Source: Clostridia bacterium | GTDB taxonomy: Bacteria > Bacillota_A > Clostridia > Oscillospirales > CAG-272 | Direction: 5' to 3' | DNA: 5,019 bases | NCBI GenBank assembly: GCA_017411885.1 | Contig: JAFQPF010000021.1 | Location: forward strand, 1-5,019 | Notes under the pieces: generated by a model | What the model was told of the DNA's origin: nothing | The model's database searches: none | What the model saw: only the letters and a program-made list of their open reading frames with translations | In this document: positions 1-4,833 of the stretch, in pieces | How the letters are laid out: each line of letters opens with the position of its first letter | How positions within the stretch are numbered: position 1 is the first letter of the stretch | Position numbers and translations under genes: made by a program

Positions 1-1776
1 AAGGGGTGTGTCTACTGTATCTGCGTAGTTGATAGTATCAAAATAATAACCGTTGTAGCATCTTGCGTTGCTCGGTGCGTTATAGTATATCGGGATCTGT
101 CCTGTGCATCTCGGAAGTGTTACAGAAAGCTTACCGCAGGGATTAAATTCTCCATAGAGGATATTTGCAGCCGCAAGTCCGCCCATCGTTCCCGGATGCC
201 ATGCCCAGAGCACTGCGTCACAGTAAGGCATAAGGTCGGTTATCGCAAGCGGTCTGCCCGAGAATACTACTGCTACTACCTTCTTGCCAAGGCTCTTGGC
301 AAACTTAGCATATTCAACCTGATAAGGCATAAGCTCGATTGAAGCAACGCTTCTTGCTTCGCCGGTAAGGTGTCTGCTTTCACCAAGCGCGATAACTACG
401 GTATCAGCACCTGTTATACCGCTGTACATACTGTCCGCGTGGTCGCCGGTCTTATATATGATCTTATCCTTGCCTGCAACCTGCCACATACCCTCGATAA
501 AGGAAATGCAGTCTGCGCCGCGTGCGGGACCCGACCAGCAGCCGAGCATCATATCGCGCTCTCTGCAAAGAGGACCTGTAACAACGACCTTATTTTCCTT
601 ATTAAGCGGAAGCAGATCATTTTCGTTCTTAAGAAGAACCATTGAGCTTTCTGCCGCAAGAAGTGCCTTTTCCTTGAATTCGGGAGTGAATACCTTATCC
701 GTGGTATTTTCTTCAGCGAAATAGGGATTTTCGAAAAGTCCGATCTTGAACTTTACCGCAAGCACGCGTCTTACAGATTCGTCGATGGTTTCCATTGAAA
801 CCTTTCCTTCTTCTATAAGCTCCTTGAGATATGTAATATAGAGATGGTCACCCATATCCATATCGATACCCGAGTTGATACCGTACATAGCGGCTTCCTT
901 ATCGTCCTTTGCCGCCTTCTGGTTAACAAGCTGCTTGATAGAATCCCAGTCGCTTATAACAAATCCGTCAAAGCCGCATTCTTCCTTGAGCAACTGCTTG
1001 ATATGATAGGGGCTTGAGGAGGTGGGCTGACCGGAAATCTCGTTAAACGAGCTCATTACTGTAGCAACGCCTGCGTCTACAGCCGCCTTGAAGTTACCAA
1101 GATAATAGTTTCTAAGCGCATAGTCGGATATTTCCGCCTTTGCGTAGTCACGTCCGCCCTCGGACGCGCCGTATCCGATATAGTGCTTTGCGCAAGCGGC
1201 AATTCTCTTGCCGTGAAGCACGTCATCACCCTGGATACCCTTTACTATCGCCTTTGCGTACATTCCGCCAAGGCAGGTATCCTCTCCGGGAGATTCCGCA
1301 ATACGTCCCCATCTCGGATCACGCGACATATCAAGCATGGGAGCGTATGTCCAGTGGATACCGTCGTATCTTGCTTCCTCTGCCATAATAGCTCCGCCCG
1401 ATTCGATTATATCGGCATCCCACGTGGATGCAAGCGCAAGCGGGATCGGGAATTCTGTAACCGAGCCGTGAATGATATCACGTCCGTAAATTACCGGGAT
1501 ATGAAGTCTTGACTGTTCCATTGCCGCGCGCTGTACCTTATTAAGCTCAGCAAGCTGGAATTTTTCCTGTTCCTCATTACCCGCCCAACGTGAAAACGCG
1601 AGTATGCACGAGCTGAGCATACCTTTTTTAGCAAGCTCGGTCACCTCGGGAAAGCGGGATGCGGTAAGCTGCTCCTGATGAAGCTGACCGATCTTTTCGT
1701 CAAGCGTCATACGCGAAAGCAGGTCCTCTACGCGCTCACTTACGGGCAGATTTTTGTCCATATACTTTTCGCTCAT
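1..1776 (-). CDS. Glycoside hydrolase family 3 beta-glucosidase (BglX-like), 3' end cut by window edge
   Basis: Likely hydrolyses terminal non-reducing beta-linked glucose (or xylose) from short oligosaccharides. No stop is reached, so 592 N-terminal residues are visible and the rest lies beyond base 1. Seen: GRDIIHG at 98-104; WTYAPMLDMSRDPRWGR at about 142-158 followed by GED, matching the BglX-type WAPMVDVSREPRWGR signature; KHYIGYG at 197-203 for substrate binding; and VISDWDS at 273-279, where D276 is the expected nucleophile. The second alpha/beta domain starts near 370, and E473 in TGEARS is the likely acid/base by alignment from memory with BglX HEASS. Family members often end with a fibronectin type III domain, which would lie outside the window. 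There is no signal peptide (MSEKYMDKNLPVSERV), so the enzyme should be cytoplasmic and act on imported sugars. Start chosen because GGAGG lies 6 bases upstream. Family call is firm; exact substrate is not. Confidence 0.95.
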   Translation of the reverse strand, partial: MSEKYMDKNLPVSERVEDLLSRMTLDEKIGQLHQEQLTASRFPEVTELAKKGMLSSCILAFSRWAGNEEQEKFQLAELNKVQRAAMEQSRLHIPVIYGRDIIHGSVTEFPIPLALASTWDADIIESGGAIMAEEARYDGIHWTYAPMLDMSRDPRWGRIAESPGEDTCLGGMYAKAIVKGIQGDDVLHGKRIAACAKHYIGYGASEGGRDYAKAEISDYALRNYYLGNFKAAVDAGVATVMSSFNEISGQPTSSSPYHIKQLLKEECGFDGFVISDWDSIKQLVNQKAAKDDKEAAMYGINSGIDMDMGDHLYITYLKELIEEGKVSMETIDESVRRVLAVKFKIGLFENPYFAEENTTDKVFTPEFKEKALLAAESSMVLLKNENDLLPLNKENKVVVTGPLCRERDMMLGCWSGPARGADCISFIEGMWQVAGKDKIIYKTGDHADSMYSGITGADTVVIALGESRHLTGEARSVASIELMPYQVEYAKFAKSLGKKVVAVVFSGRPLAITDLMPYCDAVLWAWHPGTMGGLAAANILYGEFNPCGKLSVTLPRCTGQIPIYYNAPSNARCYNGYYFDTINYADTVDTPL

Positions 1777-1782
1777 AATAAA

Positions 1783-1787
1783 CCTCC
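1783..1787 (-). promoter_or_regulatory. Shine-Dalgarno sequence of the GH3 gene
   Basis: GGAGG on the minus strand, 6 bases before the ATG at 1776. It fixes the start codon of the GH3 gene. Confidence 0.85.
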
Positions 1788-1797
1788 AAATAATAAC

Positions 1798-1810
1798 TGC
1801 GCAAAGCGCA
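1798..1810 (-). repeat. Small perfect inverted repeat in GH3 leader
   Basis: TGCGC and GCGCA arms separated by AAA (TTT on the transcribed strand), 10 bases upstream of the GH3 Shine-Dalgarno sequence. In RNA it would form a 5-bp stem with a 3-base loop. No U-run follows, so it is not a terminator. It may be an mRNA-stabilising or translation-tuning hairpin. The role is inferred. Confidence 0.5.
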
Positions 1811-1817
1811 AGCATTT

Positions 1818-1852
1818 ATCCCAAAAGCTATATTTTTATCAGTTTTTGGGAT
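1818..1852 (-). repeat. 9-bp inverted repeat near +1 of the GH3 transcript
   Basis: Perfect arms ATCCCAAAA (1818-1826) and TTTTGGGAT (1844-1852) with a 17-base AT-rich loop. It starts only a few bases after the transcription start predicted from the promoter at 1863-1891. It could be a 5' end hairpin protecting the mRNA, or a two-site operator for a sugar-responsive repressor. The symmetry is seen directly; the function is not determined. Confidence 0.45.
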
Positions 1853-1862
1853 CGGTAACTAC

Positions 1863-1891
1863 ATTGTATCATATTTTATAATAAAATACAA
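1863..1891 (-). promoter_or_regulatory. Sigma-A type promoter of the GH3 gene
   Basis: On the minus strand, -35 TTGTAT (1886-1891), a 17-base spacer and -10 TACAAT (1863-1868). The -10 is preceded by TG-N, making an extended -10. The predicted start near 1856 gives a leader of about 80 bases that contains both inverted repeats. Confidence 0.7.
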
Positions 1892-2210
1892 TAACATTAC
1901 GTTTTTTAACTAAAAAAAATCCTATCATTTTTGCCGACAAAACCGACAGATATGTCACTAAACCGGGCAATTTTTGAGTTTTTTCAAGGTGGTTTTCAAC
2001 ACTCTGTGCACGGCGTTTTCAATTTGTTCATCAGAAAAATGCCGTTATTAACAGTTTGGCTATTTTTGTTTTATGACCTATTTGTAAACTCGAAAAAAAT
2101 TTCCGGCAAAAAATGCGTTTTAATGTCATTTTAAAGAAAAATATGTGACACAAATAATTATTATGTTGCATATAAAAGAAATGTGTCGAAAGCTGTCATA
2201 CGATTGGGGC
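1892..2210. other. AT-rich intergenic DNA between divergent genes; no gene seen
   Basis: About 320 bases separating the GH3 and orphan-gene promoters. It contains only short open frames without a ribosome binding site or family resemblance. Visible structure: two CCGACA copies 9 bases apart (1934-1939, 1943-1948), three TTTTCAA direct repeats (1981-2022), and a TGTG-A-CACA palindrome (2144-2152). Long A and T runs dominate the rest. The length is generous for two promoters and would leave room for regulator sites or an unrecognised small RNA, but I can support neither. Confidence 0.5.
1981..2022. repeat. Three direct TTTTCAA repeats at 12- and 23-base steps
   Basis: TTTTCAA occurs at 1981-1987, 1993-1999 and 2016-2022, all in the same orientation. 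The steps are close to one and two turns of the DNA helix, as expected for a protein binding one face. It lies about 90-130 bases upstream of the GH3 -35 box. In AT-rich DNA such short repeats can arise by chance, so a regulatory role is only a suggestion. Confidence 0.3.
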
Positions 2211-2238
2211 TTGCACAAAGCAAAAAGTGTGATACAAT
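2211..2238 (+). promoter_or_regulatory. Promoter of the 86-residue orphan gene
   Basis: Extended -10 TG-A-TACAAT (hexamer 2233-2238) with a weak -35 TTGCAC (2211-2216, 3 of 6 matches) at a 16-base spacing. The predicted start near 2245 gives a leader of about 59 bases. The -10 matches the extended -10 of the divergent GH3 promoter base for base (TGATACAAT). Confidence 0.6.
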
Positions 2239-2275
2239 AGACTTGTGATAAACGACGTCGAAAAATTTGGTCACC

Positions 2276-2291
2276 GATAATGCAAATTATC
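2276..2291 (+). repeat. Hairpin with GCAA tetraloop directly before the ribosome binding site
   Basis: GATAAT (2276-2281), loop GCAA (2282-2285) and ATTATC (2286-2291) form a perfect 6-bp stem capped by a GNRA-type tetraloop. It ends 2 bases before the GGAGG at 2294-2298. CC at 2274-2275 could pair on with GG at 2294-2295 across a 2-base bulge and partly mask the ribosome binding site. The stem is AT-rich and therefore weak alone. Confidence 0.4.
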
Positions 2292-2303
2292 CCGGAGGAA
2301 ATT

Positions 2304-2564
2304 ATGAAAACCCAAAGCATCCACAGCATCCGCGCAGTCAAGAATCTGAACAATGATACAATACTTATTTACCGTGCCACATATTTATCAGAGCGCGACT
2401 TTGAGATCGCCATAGAGCGTTATATGGGAGATAATATGACAGAAGCAAGCAGCGCACAGCTATGTGCGGATGCATCAAGCATTGAAAACCTGCTTAAAAA
2501 TATGTGTCTCGGTTCTCTTGAACCATGCCATCTCAAGGATGTGCTTGAGGATATGTGCAATTAA
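2304..2564 (+). CDS. Hypothetical protein, 86 residues, acidic, four cysteines
   Basis: I do not recognise a family. The start is placed at 2304 (MKTQSIHSIR...) because GGAGG at 2294-2298 lies 5 bases before it. An in-frame ATG at 2280 lies inside the leader hairpin, has no ribosome binding site and is unlikely to be used. The protein has a slightly basic N-terminus (residues 1-15), an acidic, probably helical middle (about 28-48) and a C-terminal half with cysteines at 54, 68, 75 and 85. Net charge is clearly negative. There is no signal peptide or membrane segment, so it is probably a small cytoplasmic protein. The cysteine spacing (13, 6, 9 residues between) is not a standard zinc-finger pattern. 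It stands alone, convergent with the lysyl-tRNA synthetase, with its own promoter and leader. Promoter, leader hairpin and spacing support a real gene; the function is unknown. Confidence 0.7.
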   Translation: MKTQSIHSIRAVKNLNNDTILIYRATYLSERDFEIAIERYMGDNMTEASSAQLCADASSIENLLKNMCLGSLEPCHLKDVLEDMCN

Positions 2565-2591
2565 AAAGCTCCGCCGGAAACCGGCGGAGCT
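2563..2591 (-). terminator. Rho-independent terminator of the lysyl-tRNA synthetase gene
   Basis: Perfect 11-bp arms AGCTCCGCCGG (2567-2577) and CCGGCGGAGCT (2581-2591) around a 3-base loop. Read on the minus strand the hairpin is followed by TTTTT (2567-2563), a classic terminator placed 12 bases after the synthetase stop codon. On the plus strand the same hairpin starts 2 bases after the stop of the 86-residue gene, but no T-run follows, so it should work mainly for the synthetase. Confidence 0.88.
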
Positions 2592-2603
2592 GGTATAACA
2601 AAT

Positions 2604-4652
2604 TTATCTGATAGGAGTTCCCGCGGGAACAGAGCTGTCTACGAATATGACCTTGCATCCGCAAGCGTTATTCGTTCCTGCAAGAAGCATACCCTGCGAA
2701 TTTACGTTGCAGATACGGTTGGGCTTCAAGTTTGCTATTACTATGATCTTCTTACCCACGAGATCCTCGGGCGAATATTCTTCCTTTATAGAAGACATAA
2801 TAACTCTTTCGCCGATTCCGTCAAACAAGGTAAGCTTCAGGCAAGAATGCGACTTTCTGACGCCTTCCGCCTTGAGTATTTCGCAAACTCTGAGGTCGAT
2901 CTTGTCAAAATCCTCGATTGTGACCTGATCCTTGACCGGAGCGACCGGATCGGGTTCGCGGTCGATCTCTTCCTTTTCGCACTCAACGCATTCTTCTTCA
3001 ACAGGTGCGTCGGCAAGCTTTTCTTCTTCTGTCTGAGGATACGAGAAATCAAGTAAGCCAACGTACTTTTCGGGGTCTATCGCGTAAAGGAACAAATAAA
3101 GTCTGGGGCCCTTTTCTCTGTCGATGAGAAGCTTATATACGGTGCGGAAGAACGCGCCCTGTATACCCTTGAGCTCCTTGTCACCCATTTCGGTGCCATA
3201 CACCTGCTTGGGGATATCGTAAAGCTCAGTATTAAGCTCATCAAGCGTATAACCGCCCTTGGCGATGTATGCGTGAAGAAGCTCTATTGCCTTCTTTTCG
3301 TCGTCTGTAAGGGTATCAAAGACTTCAAAATTACGTGTTACACGAAGCTTGTTAACCTGATCGGGAGCGCACTGCTCAAGCCAGAACTTTGCTCTGTCGA
3401 GTCTGTCCGCAAAGTCCTTTTCCGTGTAAGGAGTGCCTATCTTTTCAAACACGGTTTCAAGCATCGGAACGTTGAAGTTTACGATAGAGCCAAGCTGTAC
3501 GATAAGCGACATAGGCACGGTTTCAAGCTCTCTGCCCTCAACCTTACAGTTATACATTATATCCTGCGTAAGCTCACTCGCCTTGCCCTCTCTGCAATCG
3601 GTTAGCATCTTGTCAAATTCAAAATACTGACGCAGAATACCGTCGTCAAAGCAGATATCAAACGCCTTGGTCGGCTCTGTCTTTGAATAAAGCCACAAAA
3701 GCACCTCGGGCTGATAAAGCTTAAGGAGCGTTTCGGGAGTAAGGTTAAGTCCGGACGAGCTTGACATCTTACCGGTCATACCCTTGATACCGATAAACTC
3801 GTATCCCTGGAATATGGGTGCTTCAAATCCGAAAATATCCTTTGAAATAATCTTTGAGTTACTGTAAGATCCGGTAGGCGCGGCGTGATCCTTTCCACCG
3901 GGTTCAAAGTCAACTCCCTCGTATCTCCAACGCATAGCCCAGTCTACCTTCCAGCCGAGCTTGCAGTTAAAGTTTTCAAGGAAGTTAAAGTGACCGCTGT
4001 GTCCGCACTTACAGGTATATTCTGCCTCTGTGCAATCATCGCTGAGCGAGGTGATGGTAGTAAAATCGGTCTTACATTCGGGGCAGAAGATGCTTACGGG
4101 ATAGTAATCCTTCTTTGCCGCATCGTGCTCAGCCTTAAGCTCGGCTTCGCTCTTGGTGTTATCCTTGGTCTTAAAGGAATCAAGTATCTCGAATATTTCT
4201 CCGCGTTTTTCAAGCGATTCGATTATATCCTTTGTATACTTACCGGAGCGGTACATTTCTGCCTGATAACGGCAGTCAAGCTTCATTCCGAAGGGTTCGA
4301 TTCCCTTAAGGAACTCCTCCTCGAAATGCTCGGCGTAATTCTTATGGCATCCCCACGGGTCGGGAATATCAACGTAGGGGCATCCGATGTATTTATCGTA
4401 ATCGCTTCCGACTACCGCCTGTACGTTGGCGGGAATTTTACGGCAACGGTCAAATTCATCCCACGAAACCAAAAGCTTTGCCTTCTTGCCCTTCTTTTCA
4501 AGTGCCTTAACGACAAACCACGGTGTGGCAAAATCTCTGAAGTTACCGATGTGTACCGAGCCGGACGGGCTTACACCTGCCGCGCAAACGTACTCCTCTT
4601 TATCGGGATTGCGTTCTATAATTTTTTGTGCAATTTCATCTGACCAATGCAT
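2604..4652 (-). CDS. lysK: Class I lysyl-tRNA synthetase with fused C-terminal tRNA-binding domain
   Basis: Charges tRNA-Lys with lysine using ATP in the cytoplasm; 682 residues. Seen: the class I HIGH-type motif SPSGSVHIGN (28-37); WDEFD at 64-68; a probable zinc knuckle with C190, C193, C214 and C216; GGKDHAAPTGS at 252-262, typical of class I LysRS; and the KMSKS-type loop TGKMSSSSG at 293-301. Residues about 320-540 form the helical anticodon-binding part. An acidic linker (about 541-573) then leads to a tRNA-binding OB-fold domain at 576-682, like the MetRS C-terminus, Arc1p and Trbp111. Class I LysRS is usually about 520-540 residues, so the extra length is this domain. TAA lies two codons upstream of the ATG in frame, so the start cannot be further out, although the Shine-Dalgarno sequence is 29 bases away. 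Databases may call the gene lysS; lysK separates it from the unrelated class II enzyme. Confidence 0.93.
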   Translation of the reverse strand: MHWSDEIAQKIIERNPDKEEYVCAAGVSPSGSVHIGNFRDFATPWFVVKALEKKGKKAKLLVSWDEFDRCRKIPANVQAVVGSDYDKYIGCPYVDIPDPWGCHKNYAEHFEEEFLKGIEPFGMKLDCRYQAEMYRSGKYTKDIIESLEKRGEIFEILDSFKTKDNTKSEAELKAEHDAAKKDYYPVSIFCPECKTDFTTITSLSDDCTEAEYTCKCGHSGHFNFLENFNCKLGWKVDWAMRWRYEGVDFEPGGKDHAAPTGSYSNSKIISKDIFGFEAPIFQGYEFIGIKGMTGKMSSSSGLNLTPETLLKLYQPEVLLWLYSKTEPTKAFDICFDDGILRQYFEFDKMLTDCREGKASELTQDIMYNCKVEGRELETVPMSLIVQLGSIVNFNVPMLETVFEKIGTPYTEKDFADRLDRAKFWLEQCAPDQVNKLRVTRNFEVFDTLTDDEKKAIELLHAYIAKGGYTLDELNTELYDIPKQVYGTEMGDKELKGIQGAFFRTVYKLLIDREKGPRLYLFLYAIDPEKYVGLLDFSYPQTEEEKLADAPVEEECVECEKEEIDREPDPVAPVKDQVTIEDFDKIDLRVCEILKAEGVRKSHSCLKLTLFDGIGERVIMSSIKEEYSPEDLVGKKIIVIANLKPNRICNVNSQGMLLAGTNNACGCKVIFVDSSVPAGTPIR

Positions 4653-4662
4653 TCTTTAACAT

Positions 4663-4679
4663 ATTCCGCGAAGCGGAAT
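4663..4679 (-). repeat. Perfect hairpin between ribosome binding site and start of the LysRS gene
   Basis: ATTCCGC (4663-4669), GAA, GCGGAAT (4673-4679): a 7-bp perfect stem with a 3-base loop, read UUC in the transcript. It lies between the AAAGGAG at 4682-4688 and the ATG at 4652. When folded it leaves about 12 unpaired bases between the two, so it may set the effective spacing for initiation. It could also be a copy of a small dispersed palindrome. Confidence 0.6.
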
Positions 4680-4681
4680 TT

Positions 4682-4688
4682 CTCCTTT
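4682..4688 (-). promoter_or_regulatory. Distant Shine-Dalgarno sequence of the LysRS gene
   Basis: AAAGGAG on the minus strand, with 29 bases to the ATG at 4652 and 19 bases to an out-of-frame ATG at 4662. Normal spacing is about 5-10 bases. No other good match lies nearer; AAAG directly before the ATG is too close, and GGA in the hairpin arm is weak. Confidence 0.6.
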
Positions 4689-4723
4689 CACAAATCCACG
4701 TGGAAAAAATAACTTTACATTAA

Positions 4724-4752
4724 ATTATAACACGGACAAGCGCTTATGTCAA
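4724..4752 (-). promoter_or_regulatory. Perfect consensus sigma-A promoter of the LysRS gene
   Basis: On the minus strand: -35 TTGACA (4747-4752), a 17-base spacer and -10 TATAAT (4724-4729), preceded by TG-N as an extended -10. All 12 hexamer bases match consensus. The predicted start near 4717 gives a leader of about 65 bases, too short for a T-box, so expression is probably strong and not under tRNA-sensing control. Confidence 0.88.
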
Positions 4753-4771
4753 GTTTTATTAAGCACAACTC

Positions 4772-4800
4772 TTGACAATCGGCGCTTTTTTTGTTAAAAT
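4772..4800 (+). promoter_or_regulatory. Sigma-A promoter of the ECF S component gene
   Basis: -35 TTGACA (4772-4777), a 17-base spacer and -10 TAAAAT (4795-4800, one mismatch to consensus). The predicted start near 4807 leaves a leader of only about 27 bases, so no riboswitch fits between promoter and start codon. Confidence 0.85.
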
Positions 4801-4833
4801 ATAGCCGTAATTTAAGTCTTAGGAGTGATATAT

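Noticed and set aside
370..1512. Several open frames of 82-109 codons on the plus strand within the left third
   Set aside because: They are shadows of the GH3 coding region, which reads unbroken on the minus strand with all family motifs.
1934..1948. Two CCGACA copies 9 bases apart, checked as a possible start of a repeat array
   Set aside because: Only two copies with no further repeats or regular spacers; not a CRISPR array or a recognisable iteron set.
1931..2134. 67-codon open frame on the plus strand in the intergenic region
   Set aside because: It starts at TTG without a ribosome binding site, in AT-rich DNA where open frames arise by chance, and resembles no family.
2144..2152. TGTG-A-CACA palindrome upstream of the orphan promoter
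   Set aside because: Nine bases only, about 60 bases from the -35, and no second copy with the same symmetry. It resembles half of a CRP-type site only superficially.
2280..2303. Upstream in-frame ATG at 2280 as start of the small gene
   Set aside because: It lies inside the leader hairpin with no ribosome binding site, while ATG 2304 has GGAGG 5 bases before it.
2126..2353. 75-codon open frame on the minus strand
   Set aside because: It overlaps the promoter, leader and first codons of the 86-residue gene, has no ribosome binding site, and its hydrophobicity follows from T-rich sequence.
3885..4643. 252-residue open frame on the plus strand
   Set aside because: It lies fully antisense to the class I LysRS gene, whose motifs are unmistakable. 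The hydrophobic look comes from reading the complement of charged codons, and there is no ribosome binding site or family resemblance.
4695..4704. 10-bp palindrome TCCACGTGGA in the LysRS leader
   Set aside because: Perfect symmetry, but short, without a loop and without flanking support. A dimer-binding site is possible but cannot be told from chance.
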